Shown one piece after another: positions 41,873 through 49,039 of a stretch of DNA of 51,946 nt (positions are counted from its first letter, which is position 1; each line of letters opens with the position of its first letter). The notes under the pieces are model-generated. The model had not been told where the DNA came from. It did not search any database and saw only the letters and a list, made by a program, of their open reading frames with translations. The DNA is from a virus: the IMG/VR virus record IMGVR_UViG_3300009509_000026, positions 1 to 51,946 of that record, one strand, 5' to 3'. The translations under genes were made by a program, and so were the position numbers.

Positions 41873-43777
41873 ATGGCGATGGAGTTCTACGGACACCAGA
41901 TCAAGGACGGCGAGATCGACCAGCTGCACCTGCAGTCGCCCTTCGCCCTCGTGACACAAGTACAGGCCTCGAACGTGATCAGCGCGGACCTGACGGCGCC
42001 CCCGGGTGGCGAGAGCGACGGGGACACCTACATCCCGGCCGCCACCGCGACGGGCGCGTGGGCGGGCCTGGAGAACCACCTGCTCGAGTACTCGGGTGGA
42101 AGCTGGCTCGACCACGGGACCGTGGTGACGGGATGGGCGATCCGCCTGGCGGTCTCGCCGAGCGGCGCGACCTTCTCCGGGCAGGGGAACAAGATCGCCG
42201 TGAAGACCGCCTCCGGGTGGGACTTCCGCACCCCGAGCACAGGCCTCCAGTGCGTGCAGATCTCCGACCTCGCGGCCGGCGGACTCTTCGACAAGGAGAC
42301 GTACCAGTACGACGGCGTGAACACCACGTGGGTGAGCGTCGGCGAGGTCGTCCAGATCGCCAACACGGACAACGTCCTCCAGATCACGAACGGCCAGCTG
42401 ACCCACTCCGTGTCAGAGGGGACGAGCACCGGCCACGCGGGCCACGTGTGGACGAACCCGAACGCCTACGGCTTCGGGATCGTGGCCGAGGACACGGCGA
42501 CGGAGCCTCCGTCCCCCGTGGCCGGGTACACGTACATCGCCACGGCGGGCGGGACGTGGACCGGCTCCGTGTCGGTCAGCGCGAACGACTACGTGTACTG
42601 GGATGGGAATGGCTGGACCGTCATCGGATCGAGGACCGCGAAGGACCTCGTCGTGGTCGCCCCGTCCGGCGCGGGCGGCTCGTTCACGGGACACGACGGC
42701 GCGTTCGCCAACTGGGACGGCAGCAACTACGACTTCATCGTCCCGAGGGCCGGCGACCAGTTCGTCAACCCCGTGGCCGCCGTTCCCAACGTCTGCAAGT
42801 GGCAGGGCGTCACGTTCGTGGTCCTCGGCACGAGCTCGACGATCTCGGCGCAGGACCCGTCCGACCTCGACGGCGACGGCATCCACTGGAACGACACGAT
42901 CAGGAGGCTCGAGGCCGATCTGAAGGCCAACGCAGGTCTGAACATCGACGGCGGCGAGATCGCGGTCGTGGCAGAGACCTCGGCGGGCATCAACAACCAG
43001 CCGACGGCGACGGACCAGCTGATCACGAAGTCGGCGATGGACGCCTACCTGTCTGGCCTCTCGTGGAAGGAGCCGTCGCTCGTCCTGAAGATGACGGACG
43101 ACACGGCGCAGGCAGGATCTCCTCCCGCTGGCGCGTCGGCAGGCGATGCGTGGGTCGTGGCTGGAAGCTGGGGAGCGGCCAACTACCAGAACATCGCCCA
43201 GCCCCCGGCGGCGGGCGACATCGCGGAGTACGACGGGAACGGCTGGAACCTGATCCTCGCCAACTCCGGCGGCGAGCCGCCGGACGGAACCCGCGTGACC
43301 ATCACGGACGGGACGGCCGGCGGATCCTTCACCGGGCAGGAAGAGGACATGGCCGTGTACGATGCCACGGGCAACTCGTGGAGCTTCGAGACGCCCGCGG
43401 ATGGCGATGCCGAGATCATCTACGGTGACGACAGCGTGTACGCCGACAACGCCTACACGTGGTCTGGAACGGCGTGGGTCCAGTTCTCGAACATCCTCTA
43501 CACGGCGGGCTTCGGTCTCGACCTGTCGGGCAACCAGTTCGCCTTCGACTACGAGAAGGCGAGCGCGACCAAGTCCTCCGGCACCACCTGGGACACCGGC
43601 CTCGGCGCGAACGTCGACGGGGACCAGATGATGATCTTCCGCAACGGCCAGCTCCAGGAGAAGGTGGCCGCGAGCCCCGGCGCGGGCCAGTACACGTGGA
43701 GCGCGGGCACCGCCACCTTCGGGCAGGCCTTCGACGCGCAGGGCGAGTGGTGCTACGCCTTCGGGCCGGGCGTCTAG
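41873..43777 (+). CDS. Modular tail fibre protein with three repeats
   Basis: 634 residues starting MAMEFYGHQIKDGEIDQL, with AGGAGGAAAACACC before the ATG. Three modules of about 80-100 residues share the layout GDTYI/YTYI/DAWVV, then a Y-D/Y-W-D segment, GGSFTG/GATFSG and W-F-x-P (near residues 45-120, 210-290 and 420-520); such modules resemble DUF2793-like fibre repeats. A C-terminal domain (MIFRNGQLQEKV, WCYAFGPGV) matches that of the preceding protein. It likely binds a host receptor. It ends in a TAG shared with the opposing gene. Confidence 0.72.
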   Translation: MAMEFYGHQIKDGEIDQLHLQSPFALVTQVQASNVISADLTAPPGGESDGDTYIPAATATGAWAGLENHLLEYSGGSWLDHGTVVTGWAIRLAVSPSGATFSGQGNKIAVKTASGWDFRTPSTGLQCVQISDLAAGGLFDKETYQYDGVNTTWVSVGEVVQIANTDNVLQITNGQLTHSVSEGTSTGHAGHVWTNPNAYGFGIVAEDTATEPPSPVAGYTYIATAGGTWTGSVSVSANDYVYWDGNGWTVIGSRTAKDLVVVAPSGAGGSFTGHDGAFANWDGSNYDFIVPRAGDQFVNPVAAVPNVCKWQGVTFVVLGTSSTISAQDPSDLDGDGIHWNDTIRRLEADLKANAGLNIDGGEIAVVAETSAGINNQPTATDQLITKSAMDAYLSGLSWKEPSLVLKMTDDTAQAGSPPAGASAGDAWVVAGSWGAANYQNIAQPPAAGDIAEYDGNGWNLILANSGGEPPDGTRVTITDGTAGGSFTGQEEDMAVYDATGNSWSFETPADGDAEIIYGDDSVYADNAYTWSGTAWVQFSNILYTAGFGLDLSGNQFAFDYEKASATKSSGTTWDTGLGANVDGDQMMIFRNGQLQEKVAASPGAGQYTWSAGTATFGQAFDAQGEWCYAFGPGV

Positions 43778-44112
43778 TCTGACGCCTTCACCGGCTCCAT
43801 CATCTTCTTGTCGTGGGCCTTGAGCTTGGCCTTGGGAACCAGCCTCCGCAACATCTCGATCTCCGCCTCGAGCAGCGTCTTCTCGCTCTCGAGCGCCATG
43901 GCCTCCGCCATCGACTCGTCCGTGGTGACGACGACCTTCCCGCGGAGGAAGTCGGCGAGCTCCCCGCAGGAGCGGGCGGCGATGCCCTTGAGGATGTCCG
44001 CGTTTTCGGCGGGCGGCCCCGACTCGGCCGCCAGGTAGGCCTGCAGCCTGACGATGACTTCCTTGACCACGGAGACGGTGAGGAGCTTGTGGGTTCTCTT
44101 CAGATCTGCCAT
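43774..44112 (-). CDS. Small coiled-coil protein, leaderless translation
   Basis: 112 residues starting MADLKRTHKLLTVSVVKEV, read leftward. The middle and end (EAMALESEKTLLEAEIEML) form a coiled coil; the C-terminus is basic. The ATG at 44112 lies 6 nt after the -10 TATCTT (CCTGGC between) and has no Shine-Dalgarno sequence. The stop shares CTAG with the opposing fibre gene stop. No family is recognised; it may be a regulator of the divergent ParB operon. Confidence 0.65.
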   Translation of the reverse strand: MADLKRTHKLLTVSVVKEVIVRLQAYLAAESGPPAENADILKGIAARSCGELADFLRGKVVVTTDESMAEAMALESEKTLLEAEIEMLRRLVPKAKLKAHDKKMMEPVKASD

Positions 44113-44118
44113 GCCAGG

Positions 44119-44146
44119 AAGATAACAGGACCGCCGTCTTCGTCAA
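44119..44146 (-). promoter_or_regulatory. Phage promoter of the shared family, leftward and leaderless
   Basis: Minus strand -35 TTGACG (44141-44146), 16-bp spacer starting AAGACG, -10 TATCTT (44119-44124). It is back to back with the rightward promoter at 44154, 7 bp between the two -35 boxes. Confidence 0.72.
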
Positions 44147-44153
44147 GCCGCAC

Positions 44154-44181
44154 TTGACGAAAACGACCCCCCTGTTATAGT
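44154..44181 (+). promoter_or_regulatory. Phage promoter of the shared family, for the ParB-like operon
   Basis: -35 TTGACG (44154-44159), 16-bp spacer starting AAAACG and ending CCTGT, -10 TATAGT (44176-44181). The leader ends GGGAGGTGTCC before ATG 44218. Confidence 0.82.
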
Positions 44182-44217
44182 GGCCGCAACGGACAGAAGC
44201 CGAACAGGGAGGTGTCC

Positions 44218-45063
44218 ATGCCGAAGACGAAGCAGCCCGTCGCCAAGAGGTCCGACCTGCTCTGGGTCCTCGTGTCGGAGATCGAGGTGGACGACAAGGA
44301 GAACTACACGAGGTCGAGCCGCGGGGACATCGAGGGCCTCGCCATGACCATCGCCAGCGAGGGGATCCAGAACCCCCTCCGGGCCTACAAGGAGGACGGG
44401 ATCTACCACCTCCGCTCGGGCTTCAGGCGCATGGCCGCGGTGCGGTTCATCAACGACGGCGGCCTCGACGGCGCCCCGAAGATCGAGCGCGTGCCGATCA
44501 TGCCGATCCCGAGGCACACCAACGAGGCGGACAGGGACCTGCTCCAGGTGCTCGAGAACGCCCACCGCGTGGACGCGAGCCCCATCGAGGAGGCGAGGGC
44601 CATCCGCAAGCTCATCGACGTCCACGGGCTCACGAGGGCGGAGGTGGCGCAGCGCCTCGGCATGGCCCCGAAGACCGTGCGGGACCGCCTGAACCTCATG
44701 CAGGCCGCCCAGCCCCTCCGCGACGCCATGCGGAAGGGCGACGTGTCGGCCTCGGCCGCCGCCGACATCGCCAGGAAGCACCCCAAGGACCCCGAGGCCC
44801 AGAAGAAGGCCCTCGAGCTGGCCAAGGGCCCGGACGGGAAGGCGACGGCGCGGTCCGCGAGGCGGGCCATCGGCTCGAGCAAGCCGCGCCAGACGACCCG
44901 CGGGGTGGTCGAGGTCAAGGAGGCCCTCGAGGCCACCGGCGCCGCCTTGGAGATGGCCCTGAAGGACGGGCGCACGGGGGCGGCTCGGGTTCTGGAGCAC
45001 ATCAAGCGCACCCTCGAGTGGACCCTCGGAGGCGAGGAGAAGCCATGGGAGCACTCGTCATGA
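44218..45063 (+). CDS. ParB/Spo0J-like DNA-binding protein (orphan)
   Basis: 281 residues. ATG 44218 is chosen because GGGAGG lies 5 nt before it; GTG 44212 overlaps that site. The ParB N-terminal domain has LAMTIASEGIQNPLRAY, the GxxRR-type box SGFRRMAAV (67-75), ENAHRVDASPIEEARAI (113-129) and a helix-turn-helix at about 137-161 (RAEVAQRLGMAPKTVRDRL). Such proteins bind palindromic DNA and CTP. No ParA is in the window, so partition is doubtful; a regulator or genome-organising role is possible. The 14-bp palindromes are candidate targets. Confidence 0.85.
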   Translation: MPKTKQPVAKRSDLLWVLVSEIEVDDKENYTRSSRGDIEGLAMTIASEGIQNPLRAYKEDGIYHLRSGFRRMAAVRFINDGGLDGAPKIERVPIMPIPRHTNEADRDLLQVLENAHRVDASPIEEARAIRKLIDVHGLTRAEVAQRLGMAPKTVRDRLNLMQAAQPLRDAMRKGDVSASAAADIARKHPKDPEAQKKALELAKGPDGKATARSARRAIGSSKPRQTTRGVVEVKEALEATGAALEMALKDGRTGAARVLEHIKRTLEWTLGGEEKPWEHSS

Positions 45064-45683
45064 GCGGCAAGGGGAAGATGACGAACAGGGAGAGGATGCT
45101 CCACCGCGCCCTGGCCCTCGTGGCCCACAAGACGCTCACCATCAGGGACAGCGTGGATCTCACTGGGAATGACGCCCCCGTCTGCACGGACATCGAGTCC
45201 GCCGTCGCAGATCTCCCGCAACGGCGCATCATGTGGCTCGCCAAACTCGTCGTCAAGAGGCGCAAGGAGCGCGAGGAGAACATCGAGAAGCGGGCGGAGG
45301 TCCTCCACGGCCAGGAGACGCTGGCCCTGAAGCTCGTGTGGCTGTGCCTCGGAGGAGGCCGGCGCGACATGCCGCCCGAGAAGCTCCCTGAGGAGATCGA
45401 CGTGTCCTATCCCTTGGACTACATCTACAAGGACACGGCCAAGCTCATCGCGAACATCGTCAGCAGCAGACCTGCCCCCACAGGACCCGTGGGACCCGAG
45501 GGGTTCCAGCCGTCGGGATCTTCCTCATGGTGCAACCAGTTGCAGAAGGAGGTCGAGGAGCTGAGGGCAGAGAACGGGAGGCTACGTGCCCACTTGGGCT
45601 CGGCCCAAGAGGCACGCGAGCACATCATCCGCGACTTCGCCCTCGAGGTCGTCCAGCGCATCGCAGAGGGATCGAGGAAGTGA
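45060..45683 (+). CDS. Hypothetical coiled-coil protein of the ParB operon
   Basis: 207 residues from ATG 45060, overlapping the ParB stop as ATGA; an in-frame ATG at 45045 with GAGGAG before it is an alternative. The N-terminal half has TIRDSVDLTGNDAPVC and a basic helix (LVVKRRKEREENIEKRAE). The C-terminal end (LQKEVEELRAENGRLRAHL) is a clear leucine-heptad coiled coil. The palindrome at 45531 lies inside the gene. It may be a ParB partner. Confidence 0.65.
   Translation: MSGKGKMTNRERMLHRALALVAHKTLTIRDSVDLTGNDAPVCTDIESAVADLPQRRIMWLAKLVVKRRKEREENIEKRAEVLHGQETLALKLVWLCLGGGRRDMPPEKLPEEIDVSYPLDYIYKDTAKLIANIVSSRPAPTGPVGPEGFQPSGSSSWCNQLQKEVEELRAENGRLRAHLGSAQEAREHIIRDFALEVVQRIAEGSRK
45531..45544. 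repeat. 14-bp palindrome TGCAACCAGTTGCA inside the gene at 45060
   Basis: Reverse complement of the intergenic site at 40031-40044. It lies about 470 bp after the end of the ParB-like gene, a distance that allows a local ParB-type binding site. Confidence 0.45.
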
Positions 45684-46012
45684 AGGGCTACAAGGACAAG
45701 GTCCTCCTCGCGGGGTCCATCGCGGACTGGCAGGAGCAGGTGGACGAGATGGCCGCCCGCCAAGACTCACCGGACCTCAAGGTCCAGGAGTCCTTCAGGC
45801 AGGAGTCCTACGACTTCGCCTACCACCACGCGGAGTGGCTCAAGGAGCTCGCGGAGCTCCGCAACAGCGTGCCGCGCCTCAAGGAGCTCAACGACTCGCT
45901 GCAGAGGCGCGTCCAGCAGCTCATCGAGGACAACCAGAAGCTCCGCGACAAGAAGGCGGCGCTGGCCGACGTCATCGCCGACTTGGCGATGGACCTGAAG
46001 GCGAGGGAGTAG
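45680..46012 (+). CDS. Small coiled-coil protein
   Basis: 110 residues from GTG 45680, overlapping the previous TGA (GTGA). Residues about 55-110 (LKELAELRNSVPRLKELND, SLQRRVQQLIEDNQKLRD) form a long heptad coiled coil like the one ending the previous protein. The two may interact. Function unknown. Confidence 0.65.
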   Translation: MKGYKDKVLLAGSIADWQEQVDEMAARQDSPDLKVQESFRQESYDFAYHHAEWLKELAELRNSVPRLKELNDSLQRRVQQLIEDNQKLRDKKAALADVIADLAMDLKARE

Positions 46013-46013
46013 G

Positions 46014-46238
46014 ATGCTCGGGCACGTGGGAAGGACGATCAGGGAGAGGCTCACGGACCTGCGGTTCACGGCCGTGGGCCCCGAGAACGGGAAGTGGCGG
46101 GGCGTCATCAACCTCCACGACGAGAAGGGCCGGTTCGCCTCGCGGCTCTACCTCTCCGACGAGGAGTACGACTCGAAGGCCCAGGCGATCCGGGCCATGT
46201 CGTACTTGGTCAAGCAGGCCAGGAGGAGCAAGCGATGA
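46014..46238 (+). CDS. Small hypothetical protein
   Basis: 74 residues starting MLGHVGRTIRERLTDLRF, one base after the previous stop. The GVINLHDEKGRFASRLYL segment is beta-like and the end is basic (MSYLVKQARRSKR). It overlaps the methyltransferase start by ATGA, so may be a companion or specificity protein. No family is recognised. Confidence 0.6.
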   Translation: MLGHVGRTIRERLTDLRFTAVGPENGKWRGVINLHDEKGRFASRLYLSDEEYDSKAQAIRAMSYLVKQARRSKR

Positions 46239-46933
46239 GCGCGACAGGCCGGCGGGACATCCGCCTGAAGGACGACTTCTACCAGACGCCACCCTGGGCC
46301 TTCGAGTGGTTCGAGGAGATGCTCCAGCACTACGTCCCCACGAACAGAGGGCCGGCGACCATCCTCGAGCCCGGGGCCGGCTCGGGCAACCTCGTGCGGG
46401 AGCTGCACCGAGCCTTCCCCGACGCGACCATCGTGGCCGTCGAGAAGAGGCCCGAGTGCCGAGAGATGCTCTACGAGGCCGGGGCGGAGCACGTCGTCAT
46501 CGGGGACCTCGAGGACCCCGCCGTGCAAGCCAACGTCGGGGGCCTCGGCCCCTACGAGCTCGTCCTGGGCAACCCGCCGTACGGTGGCGCGAAGTGGATC
46601 AGCAAGGGGGTCCAGAACCCGCACTACCAGCTGTGGCTCAGGTTCCTCAGGATCAGCCTGGGGATGACGGAGCCGTGGTCGAGGGTCGCCTTCCTCCTGA
46701 GGACCGGCGTCCTCGAGGGGGCCGACCGCAACGAGTGGATCCGCACCCACGTCCCGGACGTCCACGTGTTCCCGAAGCGGCCGAAGTTCACGGGGACCGG
46801 GTCCGACTCGGCGACCTACGCCTGGATGGTGTGGCGTGACGAGGAGAGCGACAGGGGGACCGTGATGGTCATGAGGCACCTGGGCGACATCAACAAGAAG
46901 ACAGGGAGGACGGTGCGATGCCAGCCAAGATGA
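46235..46933 (+). CDS. DNA N6-adenine methyltransferase
   Basis: 232 residues. The start is marked by CAGGAGGAGCAAGCG before ATG 46235. Residues DDFYQTPPWAFEWFEEM, the SAM-binding motif ILEPGAGSGNLVREL (43-57) and the catalytic NPPY (113-116) are those of phage N6-adenine methyltransferases with motif I before motif IV. It could protect phage DNA from host restriction. It lacks a linked endonuclease. The two following genes overlap. Confidence 0.88.
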   Translation: MSATGRRDIRLKDDFYQTPPWAFEWFEEMLQHYVPTNRGPATILEPGAGSGNLVRELHRAFPDATIVAVEKRPECREMLYEAGAEHVVIGDLEDPAVQANVGGLGPYELVLGNPPYGGAKWISKGVQNPHYQLWLRFLRISLGMTEPWSRVAFLLRTGVLEGADRNEWIRTHVPDVHVFPKRPKFTGTGSDSATYAWMVWRDEESDRGTVMVMRHLGDINKKTGRTVRCQPR

Positions 46934-47142
46934 TGGACCTCGTCCACGTCCGCGACGGGATCTACGACCTGCACAACGAGGAGGTCAGGAAGAACCGCGT
47001 GGTCAACGTCAGCCCGCCGAAGACCCCCGAGGAGGAGCTCAGGGATGCGAAGGACAGGGGCTTCGTCGACGGCTACCTCCAGGGCACGAAGGACGCCGTC
47101 AAGGTGGTCGAGCGCCAGATCGACATGGCGGACAGACGGTGA
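46918..47142 (+). CDS. Small hypothetical protein
   Basis: 74 residues starting MPAKMMDLVHVRDGIYDLHN, with GGGAGG before the ATG; it overlaps the methyltransferase end by 16 nt. The middle (KTPEEELRDAKDRGFVDGYL) and end (KDAVKVVERQIDMADRR) are helical. No family is recognised. Confidence 0.6.
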   Translation: MPAKMMDLVHVRDGIYDLHNEEVRKNRVVNVSPPKTPEEELRDAKDRGFVDGYLQGTKDAVKVVERQIDMADRR

Positions 47143-47939
47143 GCATACCGCGCATCAGGGCCCGCTGGCTCCTGGGCCACGGGATGGGGAACTCGAAGGT
47201 CCACGCCTCAGGCGACGGCCGCACGACCGTCTGCGGCCGCCTCATCCCGGTCAAGATCGCCCGGGTCACGGTGGACGAGCCGGCGATCTCGTGCCGGCGG
47301 TGCGTGGAGCTGCTCGAGAACCGAGAGTACAATCGCAAGACGAAGGAGAAGAGGTTGTCACCCCAGATCAAGTACAAGGGCGGCCACGGGGACTTCATCA
47401 AGCTCTACAACGACATCCAGGGCATCTGCGAGGAGTCCAAGGGCTTCGGGATCACCCCCCACATCATCGAGAAGCTGAAGGCCAAGATCAAGAACAGGCT
47501 GATGGAGGAGGTCGACAAGGACTACATCAGGGAAGGGACGGTGGAGATCGACGTGCGTCAGGACCCCCACGACCCCACCAGGCTCGTGGTGGACTTCCTG
47601 CCGGCCGGCGACGCCCTCGAGGAGACGGTCCCGAACGGCCAGCTCCCGCACTCGTCCGAGGGAGGGAACGGACCGTCGGGAAGGCACTTCGTCTTCAGGA
47701 TCGAGGGGACGGGGGCCCCGGACATCCTCCTCGTGGGCCCCGACGGTCAGGGCGGCACCATCGCCGTCGGCGCGTGGATGACGCAGTCGAAGCCGTTCGT
47801 GCTGTCGCCCGAGGAGGCCGACCAGTACGGCGCCGCCTCGAGGGTCGCCATGGCGGCCTACGCCACGAGCATCGAGGAGACGGACCCGAGGCTCGCCCGC
47901 GAGCTCATGGACTGGCTGAGGGAGATAGGACTGAGGTGA
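47139..47939 (+). CDS. Hypothetical protein with N-terminal zinc-ribbon-like motif
   Basis: 266 residues from GTG 47139 (GTGA overlap). The N-terminus has VCGR and SCRRCVELL (about residues 31-60), which may form a zinc ribbon with nearby His residues. A charged helical part (ICEESKGFGITPHIIEKLKA) and a beta-rich C-terminal half (VVDFLPAGDALEETVPNG) follow, ending in LARELMDWLREIGLR. No enzyme family is visible. It is coupled to the next gene by TGATG. Confidence 0.62.
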   Translation: MSIPRIRARWLLGHGMGNSKVHASGDGRTTVCGRLIPVKIARVTVDEPAISCRRCVELLENREYNRKTKEKRLSPQIKYKGGHGDFIKLYNDIQGICEESKGFGITPHIIEKLKAKIKNRLMEEVDKDYIREGTVEIDVRQDPHDPTRLVVDFLPAGDALEETVPNGQLPHSSEGGNGPSGRHFVFRIEGTGAPDILLVGPDGQGGTIAVGAWMTQSKPFVLSPEEADQYGAASRVAMAAYATSIEETDPRLARELMDWLREIGLR

Positions 47940-48172
47940 TGAGGAAGCTGAGGTACAAGTGGGTGGTGGACGAGCGTGACCCGGTCACGGGGCTGTGGTC
48001 CCAGATCTTCGACGGAAGCCAGCCCGAGATGAACAGGTTCCTGGCCAGGAGGCGGCTCGGGGCCGGCGACAGACCGCTGAGGCAGACCCGCCAGAGGCGC
48101 GTCCTCAAGAGGCGGTTCGTCACGAAGAGGGAGGAGGAGGCCCCGAGGTCTCCCCGCCTGTGGAGGGACTGA
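47939..48172 (+). CDS. Small basic protein
   Basis: 77 residues starting MRKLRYKWVVDERDPVTG, sharing one base with both neighbours (TGATG at each end). It is strongly Arg-rich (RQTRQRRVLKRRFVTKRE). It could bind nucleic acid. No family is recognised. Confidence 0.6.
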   Translation: MRKLRYKWVVDERDPVTGLWSQIFDGSQPEMNRFLARRRLGAGDRPLRQTRQRRVLKRRFVTKREEEAPRSPRLWRD

Positions 48173-49029
48173 TGGGAGCGTGCATCAGGGCGGCCACGGT
48201 CGCTGAGGGGATCGAGTGGGGCGCCAAGGCGGAGGTCGGCGTGAAGGGCGAGGAGAAGATCCTCGAGATCTACGAGCGGTACAAGCCGTGGATCGCCAAG
48301 TACAGGGGCGGGATGCCCGCGCTGAACGTGGCTGCCGGGATCGCCCACGAGAGCGGGGGCGACCCGACGTCCACCAGCGACAAGAGGATCCAGGAGTCGG
48401 GGCTGTGGTCCATCCTCGGGTCCAACGCCGAGGCCGACGACCTCGACCCGTTCGACCCCGAGGCCAACATCATCATGGGCGCCAGGCTGAGGAACAAGCG
48501 CGTCAAGAAGATCCTCTCCGACGAGCGGTACTTCTGGCTGTCCGACGACGACATGGACCCCTGGGAGTACACGAAGCTCGTCTGGACGCTCCCCGGGAGC
48601 CTCGGGATGGGCGGCTGGAGGAGGGTCATGGGGTGGGCTGGACTCGACAGGACCCCCCGGCTCGGGAGCTACAAGCGGAGGCACCCGTACCTGCACCTGA
48701 GGCGGTGGGTCAAGAAGAACGAGGAGCTCCTCCAGGCCAAGATGGACGCCGGCGAGAGGATCGGGCGCATGACCATGGCCTGCGTGGCCTGCCGAGTCGT
48801 GCGGACGTCCACGACGTGCTGGCTGAAGAAGAACAACAGCCTGGCGACGCCGGGGGCCATCAGGGTGCCGAAGATCCCCGAGGGGCTGCCGGAGTTCGAC
48901 CCCGACAAGTTCGCGAAGGTGTGGGCAACGCCGAAGGGGAAGAGGCACGGGCTGTTCCCCGAGTACCTGAGGATCCCGGAGATCGACACGTACGCCGTGC
49001 GGGACGACCCGCCGCCGTACGCCATCTGA
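48172..49029 (+). CDS. Lytic transglycosylase-like lysin candidate
   Basis: 285 residues. The segment GIAHESGGDPTSTSDKRIQE, ESGLWSI and then DPFDPEANIIMGARLRNKR follows the SLT fold, with Glu60 in HESGGD as the likely catalytic acid. ESGLW corresponds to the family E-x-G-L-x-Q-I motif. No signal peptide or TM segment is seen, so export would need a holin. The C-terminal half (KVWATPKGKRHGLFPEYLR) is of unknown role. A structural lysozyme or internal virion enzyme is the alternative. Confidence 0.65.
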   Translation: MGACIRAATVAEGIEWGAKAEVGVKGEEKILEIYERYKPWIAKYRGGMPALNVAAGIAHESGGDPTSTSDKRIQESGLWSILGSNAEADDLDPFDPEANIIMGARLRNKRVKKILSDERYFWLSDDDMDPWEYTKLVWTLPGSLGMGGWRRVMGWAGLDRTPRLGSYKRRHPYLHLRRWVKKNEELLQAKMDAGERIGRMTMACVACRVVRTSTTCWLKKNNSLATPGAIRVPKIPEGLPEFDPDKFAKVWATPKGKRHGLFPEYLRIPEIDTYAVRDDPPPYAI

Positions 49030-49039
49030 GGAGGGAGGC

